The translations under genes were made by a program, and so were the position numbers. Shown one piece after another: positions 8,946-16,240 of a DNA stretch of 64,000 nt (position 1 is its first letter; each line of letters begins with the position of its first letter). Origin of the DNA: DATCJA01 sp963814955 (GTDB lineage Bacteria > Acidobacteriota > Vicinamibacteria > Vicinamibacterales > UBA2999); NCBI GenBank assembly GCA_963814955.1, contig CAWFEX010000004.1:248001-312000 (forward strand), in the 5' to 3' direction. The notes beneath the pieces were generated by a model. It was not told the DNA's origin and did no database searches. It saw only the letters and a program-made list of their open reading frames with translations.

Positions 8946-10307
8946 TCATGCCGTAATCTGGTCCACGGCCACGAGCTCGGGGATCTCCATGCGAACGCGT
9001 GTGCCGCGGCCAGGCTCGCTCGTCAGCGTGAGCTGCGACGTCGCGCCGTAGATCACGCGGAGCCTCTCCCGGACGTTGGCGAGCCCGATACCACTCGACA
9101 TCGGTTCGTCGAGTCTGGCGATCAGAAATCCCATGCCGTTGTCCTCAACCTCGAGGACCGCGCGTCCGTTTTCGCGCCAACTGCGGATCACAATCGATCC
9201 CGGACCAAGTTTCCGCGCCAGGCCATGCTTGATGGAGTTCTCGACGAGAGGCTGCAGAATCATGCTCGGCACCACCAGTTCTGTGGTGTCCGGGCTGATG
9301 TCCTTCCGCACCTCGAGATTGGGCCCGAAACGCACGACCTCGATGTCGAGGTACTCGTCGATGGCCTCCAATTCCTCGCGCAGGGTGACGAAATGCTGAT
9401 GGCTGCGAATAAGGCGCCGCAGCAGGCCCGACAGTTTGATGATTAGCGTGCGCGCGGTTTCAGGCTCCGACCGGATGAGGGAGGAAATTGACGCGAGCGT
9501 GTTGAAAAGGAAATGTGGATTGATCTGGCTCTTGAGCGCTTCAATCTTCGCCGCGAGCAGGAGCTTTTCCTGTTCCTGCAGACGGTGTTCGATGCGTGCG
9601 CTGTTCCAGATTTTGATCGGAGTGGCCACGGCCAGGACCGCGGCCAGAACGACCAGCGTGGTCATCCACATCGACGGCGAGCTCAGATAGAACAACTTCG
9701 ACGCACCGAACCGGAGTCCAAGCGCCTGACGCAGCAGTTCGAGTGCTACGGGCGCCGACAAAAGGACGAACTGCCAGTTCGGTTCGAACCGGCGCAGCAT
9801 CTGCCACAGGTACTTCCGGAGGTCGACGAAGATGAACGGCGTGAACTGCCAGATCGCTTCCTTCGGGCAGACCTCGCGGATGCCGCCGCCGGCGAATCCG
9901 CAGCCGATTGCAAAAGGCATCGCGATGAACTCGCCGGCGACCAGCGCGGGGATTCCGACCAGCACTCCGACGATTGCGCCCGCGTAAGGGCCGGCAATCA
10001 GTCCGCCGAGAAAGGCGCCCTCGAGCGTCAGGTCGGTCGCCTTGTAGTTGAGCAGCAGCCGCGCCGTTACGCCGGCCATCAGAGGGACGCCAAGCGCGAG
10101 CGCAAATACGAGACGGTCGGTCCAGACGCGCCGCTCGAAGATCAGAATGTGCCTGAACCGCCGAAACCGGGCGAGCATCGTGGCCAGAACCGCCATGACC
10201 GCCAGCTTGACGATCAGCGTCGTCAGCAGCGACTGATCGGCCGACAGGAAAATCGGAGCCTCGAGCACGCGCCCCATTGTAACCAGCCAGGGGCCTGTCC
10301 TTGACAT
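8946..10307 (-). CDS. LytS-type sensor histidine kinase
   Basis: 453 residues. The N-terminal half has five to six hydrophobic segments of the 5TM-5TMR_LYT type (LEGAFLGGLIAGPYAGAIVG around 95-115). The kinase part is the His_kinase family of PF06580, with the phospho-accepting His in LKSQINPHFLFNTLA (about residue 265) and a HATPase_c domain with the N box (LQPLVENSIKHGL) and G boxes (DNGMGF, GIGLANVRERL). Forms a two-component system with the downstream LytTR regulator. A second ATG 30 bases in is an alternative start. Confidence 0.93.
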   Translation of the reverse strand: MSRTGPWLVTMGRVLEAPIFLSADQSLLTTLIVKLAVMAVLATMLARFRRFRHILIFERRVWTDRLVFALALGVPLMAGVTARLLLNYKATDLTLEGAFLGGLIAGPYAGAIVGVLVGIPALVAGEFIAMPFAIGCGFAGGGIREVCPKEAIWQFTPFIFVDLRKYLWQMLRRFEPNWQFVLLSAPVALELLRQALGLRFGASKLFYLSSPSMWMTTLVVLAAVLAVATPIKIWNSARIEHRLQEQEKLLLAAKIEALKSQINPHFLFNTLASISSLIRSEPETARTLIIKLSGLLRRLIRSHQHFVTLREELEAIDEYLDIEVVRFGPNLEVRKDISPDTTELVVPSMILQPLVENSIKHGLARKLGPGSIVIRSWRENGRAVLEVEDNGMGFLIARLDEPMSSGIGLANVRERLRVIYGATSQLTLTSEPGRGTRVRMEIPELVAVDQITA

Positions 10308-10386
10308 CCGATATCCGCGGCAATGCCCTTGGCTGGTAGGCGGCCGTCCGACTCCCGGCCTCGGGCTCGTTACGTGGGGCTACTGC

Positions 10387-10392
10387 TATGAT
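10387..10392 (+). promoter_or_regulatory. extended -10 element placed for a leaderless nuoI mRNA
   Basis: TGCTATGAT contains an extended -10 (TGnTATGAT) whose hexamer ends only 6 bases before the nuoI ATG (10399), so transcription would start at or next to the start codon. No convincing -35 box is seen, which is common with extended -10 promoters. No Shine-Dalgarno sequence fits between them. Confidence 0.45.
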
Positions 10393-10398
10393 GGCTCC

Positions 10399-10848
10399 AT
10401 GATTCGACCGTTGCTCGTTGGGCTTGGCACGACGTTCAAGCACATGTTCAAAAAGAAGGTTGCGGTGAACTATCCGGAAGAGAAGATTCCGGTGTTCCCG
10501 AAATACCGAGGCAAGCAGGTGCTGATGCGTGACGAGAACGGACTGGAAAAGTGTGTCGCATGCGGACTGTGTGCGGTGGCGTGTCCCGCCGACGCCATTT
10601 ATCTCGAGGCAGCGGAGAATGACGGGACCGTGATGGCCGGCCCGCGATACGCGAGCGTGTACCAAATCCATAAGACACGGTGCATTTTCTGCGGATACTG
10701 CGAGGAAGCGTGTCCCGTGTCGGCGATATTCATGGGCAAGGACTACGAGCTCGCGGTTTACAGCAAGGACGACTTTATCTGGGACAAGCAGGATCTGCTC
10801 GTGCCAATTCCGGTCAATGCAGAGACGCCCGCGGCGGCGTCATCGTAG
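10399..10848 (+). CDS. nuoI: NADH-quinone oxidoreductase subunit I (orphan)
   Basis: 149 residues. Two 4Fe-4S motifs are intact: C52-C55-C58-C62 in CVACGLCAVACP and C95-C98-C101-C105 in CIFCGYCEEACP. With the flanking sequence (FPKYRGKQVLMRDENGLEKC; YELAVYSKDDF) this is the NuoI/TYKY subunit, which passes electrons through clusters N6a and N6b in complex I. No other nuo gene is near, so this is either an isolated member of a split nuo set or a second copy. A REP-like hairpin follows the stop codon. Confidence 0.9.
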   Translation: MIRPLLVGLGTTFKHMFKKKVAVNYPEEKIPVFPKYRGKQVLMRDENGLEKCVACGLCAVACPADAIYLEAAENDGTVMAGPRYASVYQIHKTRCIFCGYCEEACPVSAIFMGKDYELAVYSKDDFIWDKQDLLVPIPVNAETPAAASS

Positions 10849-10855
10849 GGCTCGT

Positions 10856-10880
10856 GTAGAGCGCAGGCTTGAGCCTGCGC
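10856..10880 (+). repeat. GTAG-headed REP-like hairpin (family 1)
   Basis: GTAG at 10856-10859, then stem GCGCAGGCT (10861-10869), loop TG, and AGCCTGCGC. Lies between nuoI and the phosphoesterase gene; may end transcription from nuoI. Same design as hairpins at 19047, 19335, 33643, 39275 and 56620. Confidence 0.7.
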
Positions 10881-10920
10881 GTCACTGCCGGCCGAAGACG
10901 CGGCGCCCCACGCCCGAGAC

Positions 10921-11601
10921 ATGCTGATCGGCGCGATCGCCGACATCCACGGCAACTTCGAAGCCATGCGCCAGGCCATGTTGAGGCACGCGGACGTGCC
11001 ATTGTGGATATGTGTTGGCGACGTTGCCAGCAGCACGGGCGCCTACCCGGAGCCACCAGCGCCTCTGTACTGGATCAAGGGCAACAATGAGCGGTTCGAC
11101 CGAATCGCCGATTGGGAGGTGGGACGCGACGTTCTCCCCAACCTGCACTACATCAAGAACGGGACCTCGATGCGTGTAGGTCCTCTCATCGTTACCGGCG
11201 TTGGCGGTACTTATGCGCCGAAGTGGTACGACACGCCAGCGGCACTGTTGCCGCACACGCCGAAGGATGACAAACGACGCCACTTTGTGCGCGAGGAGAT
11301 AGAGGCGTGCAAGCGATTGCGAGACGTGGACATTCTCATGACGCACGAAGCGCCGCGGCCGTTCATCGTCAGCGATGAAGAGCGCCCGAGTGCGGGGAAG
11401 CGTTGGGATGCCGGCAAGGCGGCGATCAATGATCTCATGGCCTCCGTGAAGCCGCGTTTGCATTTGTGCGGCCACCACCACCGGTTCGCGGAATCCGATC
11501 GCGAGGGAGTACGATCTGTCTGCATCGATCGAATCAACAGGTCTTACCTCCTGATCGACGCTTCAACCCTCGAATATCGGAAGATCGATCAGGTGAGATA
11601 A
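10921..11601 (+). CDS. calcineurin-like metallophosphoesterase
   Basis: 226 residues. The metallophosphoesterase signature is spread as expected: D8-x-H10 in IADIHGN, GD in CVGDVAS (about 39-40), GNNER (about 56), MTHEAP (about 140) and GHHH (about 181), ligands for a two-metal centre. The spacing resembles small YfcE/Dbr1-like phosphoesterases; the substrate cannot be told. It is followed 22 bases later by the methyltransferase/MTHFR gene, so the two may be co-transcribed. Confidence 0.88.
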   Translation: MLIGAIADIHGNFEAMRQAMLRHADVPLWICVGDVASSTGAYPEPPAPLYWIKGNNERFDRIADWEVGRDVLPNLHYIKNGTSMRVGPLIVTGVGGTYAPKWYDTPAALLPHTPKDDKRRHFVREEIEACKRLRDVDILMTHEAPRPFIVSDEERPSAGKRWDAGKAAINDLMASVKPRLHLCGHHHRFAESDREGVRSVCIDRINRSYLLIDASTLEYRKIDQVR

Positions 11602-11623
11602 TGGAACACGCCGAACCACGCAG

Positions 11624-13486
11624 ATGAAGCCCTTTCTCGAAGCGGTTGACGAACGTGTGCTCGTCTGCGACGGCGCGATGGGGACGATGCTGTACGCGAA
11701 GGGCGTCTTTATCAACCGCTGCTTCGACGCGCTGAATCTCACGGAGCCGACCCGCGTCTCTGAAGTACATCACGAGTACGTTCGGGCCGGGGCGAATGTC
11801 GTCGAAACCAACACGTTCGGCGCCAACCGTATAAAGCTGCGCGGATTCGGTTTGGCCGACCGTCTGCGGGACATCAACGTCGAGGGTGCGCGTCTTGCGC
11901 GGCAGGTTGCCAACGGCAAGGCATACGTCGCGGGCGCGATCGGGCCGCTTGGAATCCGTATCGAGCCGTGGGGCAGGACCGGGAAGGACGAAGCAGAGGC
12001 GTTCTTTCGCGAACAGGCCGAAGCGCTCGTCGCCGGCGGCGTGAATCTGTTCATCCTCGAAACGTTCCGCGACCTCAGCGAGATATGCGCCGCTATTGCG
12101 GCCATCCGCAGCATCTGCGACCTGCCGGTGGTCGCGCAGATGACGATCGAGGAAGACGGAAACACCCTCGATGGCGCCCCCCCAGAGAAATTCGCGCCGG
12201 CGCTCGATTCCTTCGCCGACGTGGTCGGCGTCAACTGCAGCATCGGCCCGGCACCCATGCTCGAAACCATCGAGCGGATGGCTGCGGTGACACGAGCGCG
12301 GCTGTCTGCACAGCCGAATGCCGGCCGTCCCAGGGACGTGGAAGGTCGAAACCTTTATCTGTCTTCCCCGGAGTACGTCGCGTCTTATGCACGGCGGTTC
12401 ATCAACCAGGGTGTAAGGCTCGTCGGAGGGTGCTGCGGTACGACGCCAGAGCACATCCGGCAGATCGCGATTGCCGTCAAGAGATCCGCACCCGACGTTG
12501 CGCGTACGGCGAATCGTGGGACCACGGCGGCCGAACCTTATCGTGCGCAGGTGGCTGTCGCCGACCAGGGTGTGCCCGTTGTGCCCAAGGCCGAGCGGTC
12601 CCTTCTTGGGCGTGCGCTGTCTCAGGGACGATTCGTCACCGTCGTACAGCTCACGCCGCCGAAAGGTTTCCTCGGCGACGCAATGATCGATTCCGCGCGC
12701 GCATTGAAAGCGCACGGTGTAGACGTGGTTCAGATTCCGGACGGCCAGCGCGGCGCGCGTATGAGCGCGTTGTCGCTCGCCGTGTTGATACAGCAGAAAG
12801 CGTGCGTTGAGACCCTTTTGCAGGACTCCTGCCGGGATCGAAACCTGCTTGGCATGCAATCGGATCTCCTCGGCGCGCACGCGATGGGTGTACGCAACCT
12901 CATGATCGTCACGGGTGATGCCCGGACGGTCGGCGACTATCCCGACGCGACCGCGGTGTTCGACGTCGACTCGATTGGGCTCACCAACGTCGTGTCACGG
13001 CTGAACCACGGCCTCGACATCGGCGGTCAGGCGATTGGGAGTCCGACAGCCTTTCACGTGGGCGTGCAGGTCAATCCCGGAGCGGAAGACCTGGACAGCG
13101 AAGTTCGACGGTTCGCGTACAAGGTGGAGGCGGGCGCGGAGTTCGCGGTCACCAAACCGGTGTTCGACGTGGCCACCTTCGAACGATTCTATCGGCGCGT
13201 CGAGTCCGCGAAGCTGCCGATTATCCTCGGCTTGTGGCCCTTCGAAAGCGTGCTGAACGCGGAATTCATGGCCAACGAGGTACCGGGCGTTCGCGTCCCT
13301 GATGTGGTTCTCGATCGCATGCGCCGCGTTTCATCGCCCGAAGCCGCAGCGGCGGAAGGGGTGGCAATTGCGCGCGAAGTCGGTTGCGCGCTGAAGGGCA
13401 TCGTGCAGGGCACTCACGTCGCGGCCCCGTCGGGACGCGTCGAGGCGGCGCTCGAAGTGCTGGCCGCCGTCCAGCCAGCTGTCTGA
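11624..13486 (+). CDS. bifunctional homocysteine S-methyltransferase / methylenetetrahydrofolate reductase
   Basis: 620 residues. Residues 1-~290 form the homocysteine S-methyltransferase domain (CDGAMGTMLYAKG; zinc ligands C205 in GVNCSIGP and C270/C271 in GGCCGTTPEH). Residues ~325-615 are a MTHFR barrel (VVQLTPPKGFLGDAMI ... LLGAHAMGVRNLMIVTGDAR ... GAEFAVTKPVFD). Same fusion as Bacillus YitJ: it makes 5-methyl-THF and moves a methyl group to homocysteine, without the cobalamin domain of MetH. ATG at 11624 fits the conserved N-terminus. Confidence 0.93.
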   Translation: MKPFLEAVDERVLVCDGAMGTMLYAKGVFINRCFDALNLTEPTRVSEVHHEYVRAGANVVETNTFGANRIKLRGFGLADRLRDINVEGARLARQVANGKAYVAGAIGPLGIRIEPWGRTGKDEAEAFFREQAEALVAGGVNLFILETFRDLSEICAAIAAIRSICDLPVVAQMTIEEDGNTLDGAPPEKFAPALDSFADVVGVNCSIGPAPMLETIERMAAVTRARLSAQPNAGRPRDVEGRNLYLSSPEYVASYARRFINQGVRLVGGCCGTTPEHIRQIAIAVKRSAPDVARTANRGTTAAEPYRAQVAVADQGVPVVPKAERSLLGRALSQGRFVTVVQLTPPKGFLGDAMIDSARALKAHGVDVVQIPDGQRGARMSALSLAVLIQQKACVETLLQDSCRDRNLLGMQSDLLGAHAMGVRNLMIVTGDARTVGDYPDATAVFDVDSIGLTNVVSRLNHGLDIGGQAIGSPTAFHVGVQVNPGAEDLDSEVRRFAYKVEAGAEFAVTKPVFDVATFERFYRRVESAKLPIILGLWPFESVLNAEFMANEVPGVRVPDVVLDRMRRVSSPEAAAAEGVAIAREVGCALKGIVQGTHVAAPSGRVEAALEVLAAVQPAV

Positions 13487-13605
13487 TTTTCGGAACCAGT
13501 TGCAATTCAAATTGTTGTATAGTGCCGGAACGGTTCGATTGACGGCCTTGGTCTGGTAGACCGAAATTCCCGCTTTCCCAACAGGTTACGGCTGGAGACT
13601 AGCGA

Positions 13606-14292
13606 ATGCCGCTGTTCGAGCGTGAAGACGATGAGTTCCGTTCAGACGTCGGCAGTCAGGCGCTTTCAGTCATAGCCATCGAGAACGATTTTGTCGAAGG
13701 TGTCTACGACAAGCTGGCGTCCGTCTACGACCTGATCTTCGGCCCGATCCTGCATCCCGGCCGGCTGGTGGCGCTCGAGCGCATCGGTATTACGCCCGGC
13801 GATCGCGTGCTCGAAGTGGGAGTAGGGACCGGCATCAATGCGTCGCTCTATCCGCTCTACTGCCGCGTCACCGGGATCGACTTTTCGGCGTCCATGCTCG
13901 AGAAAGCGCGGAGCCGCATGCGGCGTAAAGGCCTCTCGCACGTTCGCCTCATGCAGATGGACGCGGCCGCGTTGAAGTTTGCCGACGACTCATTCGACAT
14001 CGTCTATGCACCGTATCTCATCAACTGCGTTCCCGATCCGGTGAAAGTCGTGCGCGAAATGCGACGGGTGTGCAAGCCAGGCGGGAAGATGGTCATCCTC
14101 AACCATTTCCGCAGCGTCAACCCGGTTCTCTCGCGACTCGACCGCGCGCTGTCCCCGCTTACGGTCCACATTGGTTTCAAGTCCGACCTCGATCTGCCAG
14201 GCTTCCTCGCTCAATCTGAACTGCGACCGGTTTCGATCGAAAAGGTAAGCATCCCGCCCCTTTGGTCGCTCGTGATGTGTAACAAGGACTAG
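13606..14292 (+). CDS. class I SAM methyltransferase, PmtA-like (phospholipid N-methyltransferase type)
   Basis: 228 residues. VYDKLASVYDLIFGPILHPGR near the N-terminus and motif I VLEVGVGTGINASLYP (about 67-82), then GIDFSASMLEKAR and the post-II MRRVCKPGGKMVILNHFRS, are typical of Rhodobacter-type PmtA, which methylates phosphatidylethanolamine toward phosphatidylcholine. Substrate not proven. A TATAGT at 13518-13523 is a possible -10 box upstream. Immediately followed by a paralogue. Confidence 0.85.
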   Translation: MPLFEREDDEFRSDVGSQALSVIAIENDFVEGVYDKLASVYDLIFGPILHPGRLVALERIGITPGDRVLEVGVGTGINASLYPLYCRVTGIDFSASMLEKARSRMRRKGLSHVRLMQMDAAALKFADDSFDIVYAPYLINCVPDPVKVVREMRRVCKPGGKMVILNHFRSVNPVLSRLDRALSPLTVHIGFKSDLDLPGFLAQSELRPVSIEKVSIPPLWSLVMCNKD

Positions 14293-14314
14293 ATCGTCCG
14301 CTCTCGAACGTCGT

Positions 14315-14332
14315 GTCCGGCTTTAGCCGGAC
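14315..14332. repeat. REP-like hairpin (family 2, no GTAG head)
   Basis: Stem GTCCGGCT (14315-14322), loop TT, AGCCGGAC (14325-14332). Same stem as the two copies at 56620-56688. Located between the tandem methyltransferase genes. Confidence 0.7.
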
Positions 14333-14374
14333 CAGAGCACCGTTTTCGGCACAAACGTTGCGCCGCCGACACAC

Positions 14375-15065
14375 ATGGAGTCGTCGCGTCAGCAGAGCCA
14401 TTTCGCCTCTGATCCATTCGTCCCGGATCTCCGGACGACCGCGTCTGGCAACGGTTTCATCGACAGTGTTTATGTCAGGCTCTCTCCCGTTTACGACCTG
14501 GTCTTCGGGGCGCCGCTCCAGCCGGGACGGATAGCGGCGATACGGCGCATGGGGATTCGACCTGGCGATCGCGTTCTGGAAATCGGCGCGGGAACCGGCA
14601 TCAATGCGCCCTTGTATCCGCGTGATTGCCGCGTGACCGCGATTGATCTCTCGACGGCGATGCTCGATCGGGCACGAGCACGCATTGCGCGCGCGGGGCT
14701 GACGCACGTGGAATTGCTCGAGCAGGACGCGGCGAGGTTGCCATTCCCGACCGATTCCTTCGACAGCGTGTGCGCCCCTTACGTCATCAGCGTCGTTGCC
14801 GATCCTGTCCGGGTGGCGCGCGAGATGCGTCGGGTGTGCCGCCCGGGCGGGCGCATCGTGATCCTCAACCACTTCCGCAGTACGCAGTCGGCTGTCGTCG
14901 TGGCTTGAGCGGGTGCTCTCACCGCTGACCGTTCATGTCGGGTTCAGATTGGATCTCGTTCTCAGAGAATTTCTCGACCAGGCGCATCTGTCACCGATTT
15001 CGATCGAAAAGGTGAATTTCCCCCCGATGTGGACCCTGGTAACCTGCGTCAAGGGCCAGGCCTGA
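14375..15065 (+). CDS. second PmtA-like SAM methyltransferase, frameshifted
   Basis: About 229 residues after repair, matching the 228 of its upstream paralogue. The first frame gives VYVRLSPVYDLVFGAPLQPGR, motif I VLEIGAGTGINAPLYP and MRRVCRPGGRIVILNHFRS, then stops at 14906-14908. Dropping one base somewhere in 14880-14903 restores WLERVLSPLTVHVGF and a full C-terminal region ending VTCVKGQA at 15065, colinear with the paralogue. So it is a recent break, or a sequence error, in a gene duplicated in tandem. A GTAC lies at 14880. Confidence 0.8.
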
Positions 15066-15070
15066 AACCT

Positions 15071-16240
15071 CTATCCCTTCGTCCGGGGCCTTCCTCGCGG
15101 CTTGCGTGGTGGCTTGTCGAGCGCTGCGAGCAGTATGTCCGCGGCGACCTCGGCGCCGTTGGTTTCGGCTTTCTTCTTCGGCTTGGGCTGCGCGAGGAGC
15201 TTGTCCAGGTGTGAATCCCACTTGCCCGTGAAGAGGTCCTCCTGGCTGATGAACGCCGACCGCACGTACTTCGGCATTTCCTCGACGAGCACTTCGTACT
15301 CCGGAAAGTGGCCGCGCGACGTGTACAGCACGGCGGTATCGTTGGCGATCGACTCGGAAATGATCCCGTAGCCAGCCTTGGTCACAACCACGGACGCCGC
15401 ACCCACCAGGTCCTCGTATCGAATGCCTGCGTCGTACAGTGCCTCTTCATTCACGGAGATCAGCGAGCCGCGTCGCTCCGAGAGGGGCGTCTCTTTCTTC
15501 CCGCGGCCGACTGGCTGGCTCTCCACGACAATGGCGACGTACTTCTTCAGTTTCACGAGGGCGTCGGTATCGAGTCCCGGCACACCGTAGGTGCCGAACG
15601 ACGTCAGCACGAGCGGTTTGTCGCTGGGCAGCTTGAGCAGTTTGACGACTTCCTCGCGTGTCTTTGTGGCGTGTCGCGCGATGAAGGGGATGTCCCTGAC
15701 GTTTGAGAAGCTGTCGAATCCGGCGGACATGGGCAGCCGCAGCGCCATCGATGCCTTCGCGTATGCCCCACGAATCGTCGGGAGCAGTGACGGCGCGAGC
15801 CGGACGCGCGGATAGTCGGCGTAGATCCAGTCCCACGTGAAGTTGCCGAGCGCAATCGAAGAGATGCCCGCCGCAGCGCCCACCGCAAACGCAAGCGGCG
15901 GAATGTCGCCGACGATCAGTCCTGCGCCGAGCTCCCGGAGCACTCGGGTTTCGCTGGCCGCGCGTGTGACAAGGTCGCTGTGAAAAGCCGAGGCGCGCCG
16001 GATGCTGTCGGCTTCATCCAGCGTCAACGCGTCAATCTGGACGACGCCGGTGTCGCACTCGAGAGTGCCGAAGGCCACCTTGCCTTTGACGGTCAGATCG
16101 AAGAGCCACCGCGGTGCCGACGTGCGTACGCCGACGCGCGTTTCCGGGCGCTTGGCGAGCACGGCATTGATGACCTCGATGGTGCGTGAGGCGTGGCCAA
16201 ATCCATGGCCAGTTACGTAGAAAACGATCGCGGCTGCCAC
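15071..16240 (-). CDS. glycosyltransferase (GT-B, MGT/GT28-like; L-arabinokinase-N-domain type)
   Basis: 389 residues. FYVTGHGFGHASRTIEVINAV at the N-terminus and the C-terminal VGAASVVVTKAGYGIISESIAND (nucleotide-sugar binding side) are typical of GT-B UDP-sugar transferases of the MurG/MGT kind, and of the domain fused to L-arabinokinases. Probably cytoplasmic; acceptor unknown. The extreme C-terminus is basic (DKPPRKPRGRPRTKG) and contains an AT-hook-like RGRP core. Its ATG shares one base with the lon stop codon, so the two genes form an operon. Confidence 0.8.
   Translation of the reverse strand: MAAAIVFYVTGHGFGHASRTIEVINAVLAKRPETRVGVRTSAPRWLFDLTVKGKVAFGTLECDTGVVQIDALTLDEADSIRRASAFHSDLVTRAASETRVLRELGAGLIVGDIPPLAFAVGAAAGISSIALGNFTWDWIYADYPRVRLAPSLLPTIRGAYAKASMALRLPMSAGFDSFSNVRDIPFIARHATKTREEVVKLLKLPSDKPLVLTSFGTYGVPGLDTDALVKLKKYVAIVVESQPVGRGKKETPLSERRGSLISVNEEALYDAGIRYEDLVGAASVVVTKAGYGIISESIANDTAVLYTSRGHFPEYEVLVEEMPKYVRSAFISQEDLFTGKWDSHLDKLLAQPKPKKKAETNGAEVAADILLAALDKPPRKPRGRPRTKG

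Noticed and set aside
9541..10671. 376-codon open frame on the minus strand
   Set aside because: Overlaps the sensor kinase in another frame and nuoI in antisense; not protein-like.
11534..12880. 448-codon open frame on the minus strand
   Set aside because: Antisense to the conserved homocysteine methyltransferase/MTHFR gene; composition is Arg/His-rich as expected of a GC-codon shadow.
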